NCBI GenBank assembly: GCA_009363875.1
Contig: CM018694.1
Location: 558,001-622,000, forward strand
Source of the DNA: Mikania micrantha
Taxonomy: Eukaryota > Streptophyta > Magnoliopsida > Asterales > Asteraceae
DNA: 64,000 bases
Direction of reading: 5' to 3'
Part shown: piece by piece, positions 35,401-47,400 of the stretch
Layout of the letters: each line of letters starts with the position of its first letter
Position numbering within the stretch: position 1 is the first letter of the stretch
Position numbers and translations under genes: made by a program
The notes under the pieces: generated by a model
Database searches by the model: none
What the model saw: only the letters and a program-made list of their open reading frames with translations
What the model was told of the DNA's origin: nothing

Positions 35401-38400
35401 ATATCCTTTACTACTTTGTTGGCATTCCCATCCATGATCGCCAGCGGCGCTCCACCTTCTTGCTAGACTTAATCAAAGTTCTTTTACATGTGAACAAGAG
35501 GTGGTGGCCAAGAAAAATGAAAGAAGGTAGCAAGGCTGCTCATATTGTGATCAGCTGAAACAAAGCAAGGAGCATGAGGATTGAGAAGAAAGAACCATGG
35601 GCTAATTATTCTATGATCAGCAGGAACAAGCGGGAGCATTAGTCCATCACAACTCTATGTGATCAGGCAAAGAAAGAAAGAAAAAGAAAGCAAATTTAAA
35701 TTGCTATGAATGTGGTGAACTCAGTGACTTTGCGTTAGTATTGTAGAAATCACTGACACTAGTTAGGCAGTGAAATACCGACCAGGGATTAATTGTGATT
35801 AGTTGGATTGGAATTGATATGTAATTTTTCAAAATTACACTCACTCACCAAATTTTATATATAAGTTTTCAAAGTAAGTATAATTTTTTAAATATTTCAA
35901 AGACTTTGACAAATTTTGATTTGAGAGGCTAAAAAAAGTAGTTAAAACACAAAAAAATCAGCCTTTGACCCACAATCCTGATTTTTGTCCGACTTGGTCG
36001 ACTACTGATCAATACCACCAATTTTGTGATATCGCGTCGGTTGCAGGCTGGCTGCTTATATACCCCTGATTAATCCTCTCCTAAAACTGATTTTTATAAC
36101 ATTGTTTTGCATACAAGTGCACCTAGTGGAAGGACAATGAGAAAGAGGAGCAGGAAGCTCATAACTCAAAAGCTCATCTTTTTAAAGTTAATGATGGTCT
36201 GACAATGCTATGAATGTGAACATATGCTTTTTTATTTATTTATATATTTATTTATTTATTTTTGAAGGGGAAGGAGGTTGATTGAAGTTTGTTCACACAT
36301 GTGAACAAAAGAGGTGGTAGCTAGGGTTTTCATTCTTGGGTCGGTTTAGTTTAAAAATACATTTGGTATTGTTATTAATTTAGTATGGAGTTTTCATTTG
36401 GGTATGATTATGGGGGTAAGATCTAATAAGAACAAGATTTTGCCTAAGAACAATTTAAAAATGACATTTGACAACCCTAACGAACTCCGATTGAGCTCAT
36501 TTCGGATGCATTAGAACCGTCTCGTTGAAACTTAAACCCTAACCCTAAACTCTAAACTTAAATCCTAAACCCTTTAAGCTAAATACGAAATCTAAAACTA
36601 AAGCTAAAGCTAAACTTTAAAGTTAAACCTAAAACATAATGCTAAAAGCTAAACCGTAACCTGAAACCTTAAAGCTAAATGCTTAACCTTAAAACTAAAC
36701 CCTAAACCATAAAAAGAAACCCTAAATCCAAAAGTTAAACCTAAAAAGCTAAATCTAAACCCTAAAAGCTAAACTTTAAAGCAAAACGCTAAGCTAAATT
36801 ATAAAACCTAATTTCTAAACTCTAAATGCTAAGATTGTAGAGTTCGACGAGACGGTTTCAACGCATCCGGAATTAGTTTAATCGGATTTCATTAGGGTTG
36901 TCAAATGTTGTTTTTAAATTGTGCTTATTGTTCTTAGGCAAAATATCCTTCTTATTTGAACCTCCCTCTATGATTATGTTTAGATGGTATGATAGTTAAT
37001 CACATTCCTGGCCTTCACTCCTTTCCATTGTCTTGCCGCCTTGCCGGTGACAAACTCCTCCTGTTCACCTTTGGTCTCCTCTTCCTGCACCCAACCCTCC
37101 TACTGTCTCGCTTCTTAACTGGTTTTGGTTAAATGGTGTGGCTGGAGTTTGTTTAATGATTATAGAAGATTGGAGTTTGTTTTGTTTTTCTAGTGGTTTT
37201 TTTTTGTCTTCAAAAGCAAACTATAATGGTTTGGCTTGAGAGAGTGTCAGAAATTATGACTGAAAGTGGTAGAAGATATTGGAGAAGTGGACAGAAAAAC
37301 ATATGGCCTGAAATTGTAATATTGCTGGTTAGGGTTTTGGGAGGGACAAGATACTGGCAGGGCCCATAGGTTCTTTATTATTAATTTATTTTTTGTTTAT
37401 TTTTTAACTTAAAGCTTGTGGGACCCAAGAGGATTTTAATACTTTCTTTTTTTATTAAGTGGGTAATAGTTTTTTTTCACCGACTTAAAGAATGTCCATG
37501 TCAGGGACCAACGTGTTATGCTTTGCGAAACAGTTGGGGCTAGATTCATAAGTTATTGAAGTTAGGGACAAAAGGTGAATGATAAACCTGATGGGCCATC
37601 CTAGTAATTTGCTTTGAACATTATTTATTTTTGAAAACTGTCTTGGCATGGACGGAAACATCAATGCCATGCCTATCAGTGGGAGTGGTACCAGTGAAGC
37701 TAACTTTGCCTTATTATAAATTCCCAACCTGCTTCATTATAAACTTCTATTATTTAATCAATCAGTAACATAAAGTTTTTTTGCTTTACAAGTAATATCC
37801 TAAAATGGAAAAATATACTTTTTGTCAGGGTGTTTGGATGTGATGTGTGTTTTGTTACTAGTTTTTGAGACTTGAAATAGCAATATTTGGATATTAGTGT
37901 TTAGATGATTGCATAGTCTACTTCTAATTATTTGGTTACTTTGTGTTCACATTATTAGTTCCTTATCAATTACAGAATAATTGATTATCTGAAACTAAAA
38001 TGACCTTTTTTACCCATTCTAAATAACGGGTGTAAAAGAGCGTGGGCTGGCTGAGTTTGAGCTCATCTTGTTTAACTTAAGAGAGCTTGAGTTGAGTTCA
38101 ACTTGTACAAGCTCTATGTTTAATATCTAAAGTTGAGCTCGGCTCATGAATGTAATGCAAGAAACTTGAGCTATTTGTTTACTTTTGGTTTTTATATGAA
38201 ATTAACTTTTTGTATATGAAGTATTTTTTTACTACATATAGCATAATATGTATAATTTATATTTTAAATAATCAATAAATATAGTTACCAATGTTTTTCT
38301 TAATATAGATAATAAGGTTTTTTAGGTTCGCGAGCCTTATTATGCTTGCTGAAGCTTATGCTTTGGCTTGAACTTGTTTTACTAGACAAGCTCTAATTAA

Positions 38401-41400
38401 ACCTGAAAAAACGGACGAGTTGGGTCGGGTCCGGTAATAAGTTAGAACGGGTGCGGGTCATGATGGTTTTTAACCAAAATCAGTTTGGGTCTAAATGAGT
38501 TGTTTTTAAAAAATATCAATTTAGTTCAAGTTAAAATAAGTTGCAAGTAAACGAATATTTTATTTGCATAATTTTTAGTAATTTTATCATCAAATATATT
38601 ATTGATAATTCTTACTTGTTTGAATTCACATAGTTTTTTGGTTACCTATCTTGACCCGCATTGTGTTAAGGTGTTGCCCATCTCAACCTGTTCTATGTTA
38701 TGATGCTACCAATTTCAACCCAAAATACAATAATTGCTCATCCAAAACCAACCTATTGATCTTGTTTTGGGTCAAGATTGCCAGGTTTAGCTCTAATTTA
38801 GGATTGAGTTTAATTAAGCTTGGTTTGATTCAAGCTTTTAGCTAACCAGTCTCATTTCACAACCAAATTTTAGAGACTTTTATCCTCATTTTAGGAAACA
38901 TCTCTATATCTCTCCACAAAATGCCCTTTTTGGTCATTTTATATATCTAATTATTAAATGATCATATTTTGGCAAATACACAAGTAATGAAAGCACATCC
39001 AAACAACTTTTTACCTTCTAATGAATCTAAATAGTTATTGTAGTTGGATGCACTAATTATTTCTCATTTGCAATGTTACAGCTTTTACTTTATTACAGTG
39101 ATGGTAGTTCGGAAAATCTTTCGGAGGAGCATGTTCTTCTTTCTGCAAAGTGCCGGGTATATGATGAGATATGCATGCAAACTAAATGTTTTCCTCTTAA
39201 AATCACAAAATAATTAAATATATAAATAAATAAATAAAGAAAAAGATAAAAATGTGCGTGCTTACAGGCTTTGGCTGAACTTCTCCCTACACTTGTGCAA
39301 GGTGGGCATCGGGTTCTTATTTTTAGTCAATGGACTTCAATGCTTGACATCTTAGAGTGGGCTCTAGATGTTATTGGGGTTACCTACAGACGTCTTGATG
39401 GCAGGTATTGCCACCTTTTGGGCTAGTTTTCTAAAGGGTGCAAGTTTTACCCATTTATCTATAAATGGGTTCATTTGAGTAATTTTTTGTTTTTAATTAA
39501 ACCAGAAGGATTAAACTAAAGTTTTTTTTTTTAATTTTATTTTTTTTTCTATTTTTTTTTTCTATTGAGAGTGCAGTGTGAACATCACCCTAAATGTATA
39601 GAAGTACATGAACCTCCTAATTCGATTTGTTATATAAGTTGGATTATATTTTAAACAATATTGTATTAATAATCTTATTTTGCACATGAATGTGCAGAAA
39701 AATTTCTGCCTTTAAATGTTTAAGGTCTGGATCTGTTTCGCACATGTTACATTATTTTTTAGTTTACTAGATTAGTACTAGTTTATAACTTGTACCATGC
39801 ATCTTTGTGGTCTCGAATTAACTCAACATTCTAGAAGCACATATATTAATTAAGATGACAACTAAATTTGTTAGAAAGGTTTTCTTTTTGTGTGAACTGG
39901 ATGTCTGGATCTACTGACTACTTGCAAGTTAATGGGACAATAGCACCTAATCCTTGCTGATGATACAATGCCGTTAAAGGTGTATAAGAGACGCAAGAAG
40001 GTCGAGTCGGATACAGCTGCGGGTTGGGTTCTATGGATCCAATCTTTGGATCTTTGTGGGATCCATTTACTCCGCCTCTTTTTTAGTCTGTCAAAGTCAC
40101 AGTCAAGGTGGAAATTTAAACTAGGCAGGAGTAGTTTATCCATGTTCTTAGAAGTAGTTATGTTATCAGTAATATTAGGGGTAGTGAAGTTGTTTTCTGG
40201 TTTTTGTCTTTGAAATTGTTATTATGGTTGTATTGGAGATTAGCCCTTTCGAACCGGGCCGACTTCGTGTCATAATCAGAGTAATTGTTATTTCAATTCT
40301 GGTTCCTATCATTTTGGTTCCATTGCTGGGAATCGAAGTGGCCATTTTGCACCAATTACAGCTATGATGGTGAATACAAGGAGTCCGGCTGATGGTAGTG
40401 GTCATCAACATGATCCAGTTGCAGATCAATTGGCAGCAATCGCTGCTCGATTGGAGTCCTTCAAATCGCTTAAAGTTGATGCCGCCGCTCTCAAATCTCT
40501 CTCTATGCAAGGACAAATCTCCCTTTGGTTCAGGAAGGTATGAGGAGGGGGAAACATTGTGGAACACTAACCACCATTACATGCGATACAATAAAACTGA
40601 TTTTCCTACGTACAATGGTGGAGATCCACGTGGTTGGATTCTGAAGGCGGAAAAATATTTCCACTGCTATAATATTGTAGAGGACGAAAAGGTAGAGATC
40701 GCAACCATGCATCTTGAGGGGGACGCTTTGGGCCTGTTCTCCTTGTTATCTGCATATCACCCTCTCACGTATTAGGAAGAATTGGTGCATGCATTCTCTA
40801 AAAAATTCGGTCCTGCTGGAATTTCGGAATCCGGACGAGCATCTTTATAGCATCAAACAAACAAGTACTGTAAATGATTACCGACATGAATTAGCTAAGA
40901 GGTCTGCTCGTGTTTCTAATTGGCCCGATCATTGCATTTTAGGTGTGTTTCCGAACGGTTTAAAGGATGAACTAAAAACAGAAGTGCGCATTCATAAACC
41001 TTGTACTGTTTATAATGCCGTTAGTTTGGCTGTGGAGTTTGAGTCTAAAGCAAATTATAACCGGCCTCAAAGATCCTCCAACTGGCAGTCCCAATCTCGA
41101 TCCAACAACATTCACCAGGGGTCTAAACCTCCACCACGTATTTCTGATGCTGAGAAGCAAGCACTGTTCCTTAAAGGTGAGTGCTTTCGGTGTGGAGACA
41201 AATATGGGCTCGGCCACGTGTGTAAGGTTGGTACATTCAAATTATTGCAGAAGAGGAATTGGACGAGTCCACGGCTGAACCCCAAAACATACAGGAAGAT
41301 CCTTCGGATGATGTTGCTGAGATAAGTTTACATGCCATCCTAGGAAAATCTAACCCAACTACTATGAAGGTGCACAGTATTCTTCGGTCGACCGAAATTT

Positions 41401-44400
41401 TAATTCTAAATTCTAATTGATGGTGGGTCTACTCACAATTTCATTTCGTATGTTTTGGGTAATGAATTGAATCTTACCACCCATTTCGTGGCCCCGTTTG
41501 GGGTGCAAATTGGGAATGGAGATATTTTGCGATGTAGTAGAATCTGCAAAGATTTAGCTCACCAAATCAGTGAATTGAAGATTACTCAGGATTTCTACCC
41601 TTTTCCATTGGAGGGGCCGATTTGGTGTTTGGGGTACAACGGCTGGTCACTCTCTACACCGTCCAAGCAAATTGGAGCATGTCCATGATTTTTTCCGTTG
41701 ATGGAAAGAAGTATAAACTGCAGGGTGTTATATCCGGGCCGCAAAAATCATCCAGCTTCCAACACTTAGCAATTGAACTTGAAGACACTCCAAATATTCC
41801 AAGTAGGATGCAGCCTATAATTAACAGGTACTTGGAAGTCTTTCAGGAACCTATATCCTTGTGATGAAGATCCAAATCAATGACAAAATGAAATAGGGAT
41901 TACAAATTAAAAAGAAGAAGAAGATGGAATGATGATATTAATGAACGACTGATTACAAATCAGTTCCAGGGTTACACCCTTCTCTGCATAAAGCATGAGC
42001 CCATTACAATTCTAAATAATTTTCTTCACACCCTTTACACACACAAGCCTTCCTCTATTTATAACCAACTAACAATTAACTAGTAATCAATATTACCAAA
42101 CTACCCATATCTAGAATATACTAAACTACTAAATATTACCAACATATTTAATCTAACCATAATCTCTATCATTACTCCCCCCTTATTTAAAAGTCTTGTC
42201 CTCAAGACTTGGGAATTAACCATGATACGTGCTTTGCTCCAATTAACTTTCCTTCCGGACATTCGTGAGCTGGCCCGTATCGATTTCCCCAACGCAAACA
42301 AATCCTTTTCTTTTTACGTCCTTTCCAATCCACACGTGAAAGAGATCGCGCTCCTTGATCTAGGGGCTGAATAGAGCCTGCCTCCCCTGACATCAACGAT
42401 CCCAATTTGGAAGGGAAGTTGCTATACGCATCCGCAAAAGAAATAATAGTCCGATCAGTGGCTTTGAAAGAAAAGGTTAGTGTGGAATCTGCTTGGCCCA
42501 AACTAGGAGGCCCATCAACAAACAAAAACCCATAACGATTCCAATATCGACAACGAGCTAATGCCACATTACCGTCGGATGAATTAGGGCGCACGGGATC
42601 CTCTACACCCTCGAGATAATCAGGAGTGAAATCCAATTGTTTGATCGTTGCTACTTGCTCAGAAGGAATATGGAGTTCGAAGCTACCAATCGTTACCTGC
42701 TTACCGTCGACGACATGGATTAGAGCATCGTGAATCGAATCTAATTGTACAGGAGGAGTAGGACTCACGAAATCCCCAAATTGCTGCAGTAGATCTGATT
42801 GGAACTCTGATTGCTCTTGATGTTTCATCCAAGCTAGGACGAATTGCCTGAAATTAGCTGATTCCGCACGCTCGACTTCCAAGGATTGCAACGTGGTTTT
42901 GATTTCGTTCACGTCTGATTGCAATTGACGAATCTGTTGATCGTGAACCTCTAGGCGATCGTAAGTATCACGAAATTCCATTGCCGGCAAGTCTCCGGCA
43001 GAAGATGAACGACGATTCTGAAATCGAAATTGGAAGATCCAGAAATAGGCGGCTAATTGATTATAAACGAAATCTGAAATAAGCGATCACGTGAGGAGCG
43101 TAGCCGGAAAATCCACCACAGTGAAATCAGTCGGAAATTGGGACGACGACGACTATTAGAGCCGACAAGGATGAATCGGAAATCGACGACGGCAATTTGT
43201 AGAATTCGAATTGAAGCTGATGTTAGAACGGCAGGTTGATGGCAGGTTGGACCATTGATGAAGATCCAAATCAATGACAAAATGAAATAGGGATTACAAA
43301 TTAAAAAGAAGAAGAAGATGGAATGATGATATTAATGAACGACTGATTACAAATCAGTTCCAGGGTTACACCCTTCTCTGCATAAAGCATGAGCCCATTA
43401 CAATTCTAAATAATTTTCTTCACACCCTTTACACACACAAGCCTTCCTCTATTTATAACCAACTAACAATTAACTAGTAATCAATATTACCAAACTACCC
43501 ATATCTAGAATATACTAAACTACTAAATATTACCAACATATTTAATCTAACCATAATCTCTATCACCTTGCCTCCCTTTCGAAACCATGCTAATTCCATA
43601 CCCTTAATTCCTTATGCCATCCCACCAAACCTTTAACTTACAGTTACCCATATTCCCCGAAAACAGAAATTGAAACCTAGGTTGATCAAGTGTTGACTGC
43701 AGGCCTGATCCAGCCTAGTACCAGTCCATTTTCAAGCATAGTTCTTTTGGTCAAAAAGAAGGATAATACATGGCGCATGTGTGTGGATTATCGAGCCCTC
43801 AACAAACTAACCATAACCGACAAATATCCTATACCCAACATTGATGAGCTGATTGATGAATTGTATGGATCCACTGTTTTTACCAAAATGTATCTCTGTT
43901 CCAGTTATTACGAAATTCGTGTACAACCCCAAGACATACCCAAAACAGCCTTCCGCACTCATTCGGGTCATTATGAGTTCAAAGTCATGCCTTTTGGACA
44001 TACAAATGCACCTTCTACATGTCAAGCTGTCATGAATGATTTATTTCGTTCTTTTTCTGCGCAAATTTATCTTGTTCTTCTTTGATGATATCCTCATATA
44101 CAACTCTACCATGGAACAACACTTGGAACACTTTGCCCAAACCTTACAGTTACTCCATGAGCACCAGTTTTTTGCTAAACTGAAGAAGTGTTGTTTTGGC
44201 AAACAAGAAGTCATTTTTCTAGGCCATGTGGTGACACCCTCAGGGGTCCAGGTAGAGCAAGAGAAGGTTTTGGCAATTCAGTCCTAAGCCCATCTCGAAA
44301 AATGTTAAGGAAGTAAGAGGTTATCTTCGGTTGGCTAGTTATTACAGAAGACTCGTTCGTGATTATGGGTTATTGGCATGGCCTCTTACTAACCTTACTA

Positions 44401-47400
44401 AGAAGGATAATTTCCATTGGTTTGACGAGGCTTTAATCGCTTTCAATCGGCTGAAACATGCTTTATCGACTACACCAGTTCTTAAGTTACCCGATTTCTC
44501 CTAGTCTTTTGTAGTTGAATGCGATGCATCCTCAGATGGCGTCGTTTCCATTCTTTCCCAAGATGGCCATCAAATTGCTTCAAATCTGATAGGGATTCTC
44601 TATGTCTGATCGTTTCAAATCTGCATATGATAGGGAACTCCTTGCTTTAGTATTGACGGTTCAGAAATGGAGTCATTACTTATTAGGACGTCATTTTGTT
44701 ATCCGTATGGACCATTATACATTAAAGTTTTTACTTGAGTAGTGTATTACTACACCAGAACAGCAACGGCTATTGCTCAAACTTATGCCGTTTGATTTCT
44801 CAATTTGTCACAAAGCAAGTAAAGAAAAAAAGAGGGCTGATGCTTTATCTAAGGCGCCCTCATTTTGGGGAATTTATCACACTCACATTCCCTTATTGTG
44901 TGGATGCTGCTATAGTGCTATGATCCAGTCAGGTTTACAAACTGATTTACACCCGTGCGATTATTGACAAACTGTTGATCGACCCAGATTTGGTTGCAGG
45001 TTTTTCCCTAGTAGGCAGCTTTTTATTGTTTCATTTTCGATTGGTGATACCGGATGATCCAGAGATGCACATAGTACTCCTATTAGGGGACATGGTGGAT
45101 TTCTCAAAACCTTACACCGACTAACAACCCAGTACTTTTGGCCCAAGATGAAACAAGATACCTGTACATTCGTGATGCAATGTCTCATTTTCCAACAACA
45201 AAAATATCAAACACGTTCCCAGCAGGACTTTTACAGCCCTTATCTATCCCTAAACATATTTGGGAGGACATATCAGTGGATTTTATTGTTGGACTTCCTC
45301 CCTCTGGGAAGTTTGATACTATTTTGGTTGTTGTTGACCGATTAAGTAAATATGCTCATTTTATCAGTTTGTCTCAACCTTTCACTGCCAAAGGGGTTGC
45401 TGCTCCTTTTTGTAAGGAGACTGTCTGTCTTCATGGCTTTCCACTCTCAATTGTATCAGACTGGGATGTCATTTTTTTAAGTGATTTTTGGCAGGAACTC
45501 TTTCGCTTAAGCCAGACTAAGCTGAAGCTAAGACTAGCTATCATCCACAATCCGATGGGCAAACTGAAGTTCTCAACCGAAGCCTATCTGCGTTGCTTCG
45601 CTCATGACCAACCTCTTAAATGGAATTCTTTTCTTCCGTGGGCTGAATATTCTTACAACACGGGTTACAATACTTCGACAGACATGACTCCTTTTTCCAT
45701 TGTTTATGGCAGGTCACCTCCTCAGCTCTTTCCATGTCATTGGAGAAACTCACAATGCTGCTCTGGAACAACAGCTGTTGGATCGTGATGATATGCTGAA
45801 ACTGTTGCAGCAAAATCTTAAAAAGGCTCAGGATTGCATGCGGAATCAAGACAACACCAAACGAAGAGAGTTGAGTTTCAGTGCTGGTAATTATGTTTTT
45901 CTTCGGATTCAACCCTATTGCTAGAAGAGTTTAGCAAAACGCAAGTATGAGAAATTGTCCCCTCGGCTCTTCGGCCTTATCGTATTAAACGTGTGGTGGG
46001 TCCGGTGGCTTATGAATTGGAATTACCTCTTGATGCTCGTGTTCATCCCATTTTCCACGTCTCTTTACTTAAACCGGTTTGAGGTCCACCACCGTCTGGA
46101 CCCTTGCAACCATTACTGATTATTCCTAATTGGGAAATTGATCTCTGTCCTGCTTCTGTGCTTGCTCATCCCTGGGTTAACAAAGCGGGCCAACGCATTC
46201 TTGAGCTGTTAATTTCATGGTCCAACCGCCCTTTGGAAGAGGCTACATGGGAAACTTATGACTTATTTGTGGAGCAATTTCCAAATTTTCGCCTTTAGGA
46301 CAAGGCGGTTTACCGCGAGGGATGTAATGATACAATCCTGTTAAATGTGTATAAAAGACGCAAGAAGGTCGAGCCGGATACAGCTGCGGGTTTGGGTTCA
46401 ATGGATCCAATCTTTGGATCTTTGTGGGATCCATTTACTCCGCCTCTTTTTTAGTCGGTCAAAGTCACAGTCAAGATGGAAATTTAAATTAGGCGGGAGT
46501 AGTTTATCCATGCTCTTAGAAGTAGTTATGTTATCAGTAATATTAGGGGCAGTGAAGTTTTCTGGTTTTTGTCTTTGAATTTGTTATTACGTTAGAATTG
46601 GAGATAACCCTCTCAAATCGGGCCGACTTCATGTCTTAATCAGAGATTAGTTTGTACCCATGTTATTACGTTTGTATTGGAGATTAGTAATTGCTATTTC
46701 GATTCTGGTTCCTATCAGCTGATTTCAATTGTCAGGTTGCCCTTATGATCCAATTGTTTTATTAGCATAATTCCTCCACTTTTATTTGTATGCCTTTCTG
46801 CCTAGGTGTCAATGCTAGTTACTCTCTACATGTTCATCATTTTGTTCTCTATCATCTTCTTTTTACTTCTCTTGGTTATGATTTTTATATAAAAAGGGGG
46901 GGGGGGGGGGCATCTCGCCTCTCTTTCTTTCCTGCTTTCCGAAATAGAGGTAAGATTCGCGCTCATCTCACATTCCCCAAACCCTACTATAGATTGAGAT
47001 ACTAGTAGCTACGTGTGTGTGTTCTTATTTTCCTTTTGAACTGCACCAAAACACTGTTTCTGTCATTTTATTGCAGTACTCAGGTAACAGAAAGGCAAAC
47101 AATTGTGGACACTTTCAATAACGATACCTCTATAAATGCATGTTTGCTGTCGACAAGAGCTGGAGGACAGGGTTTAAATTTGACTGGAGCTGATACTGTC
47201 ATTATACATGACATGGATTTTAACCCCCAAATTGATCGTCAAGCCGAAGACCGTTGTCATCGCATCGGACAATCAAAACCTGTTACAATTTACAGGTTCA
47301 TTTCTCTCTTGATAGCTATCTAATTCTTCACCTGTATAGTTACATAAGACATGCAGGTTGGGTGGATTGGGTAACATGTTAAAGTGGGTTGGGCCTGCCC

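Larger units (their letters stand above)
39961..46717 (+). mobile_element. Ty3/gypsy element D in CHR19 intron 10
   Basis: LTRs at 39961-40311 and 46328-46717 (TGATACAAT to CCTATCA) are flanked by a perfect 5-bp duplication GCTGA (39956-39960 and 46718-46722). The interior, read on plus, has gag, protease, RT, RNase H, integrase and a C-terminal domain in the gypsy order, with many stops and frameshifts. The short LTRs and the ending RPLEEATWETYDLF suggest a chromovirus outside the Tekay group. Element E is inserted between protease and RT. It lies in sense orientation within the gene. Confidence 0.92.

Noticed and set aside
36530..36830. Interstitial telomere tract
   Set aside because: CCCTAAA words are degenerate and confined to a MITE with a 9-bp target duplication, so this is not a fusion point of chromosomes.
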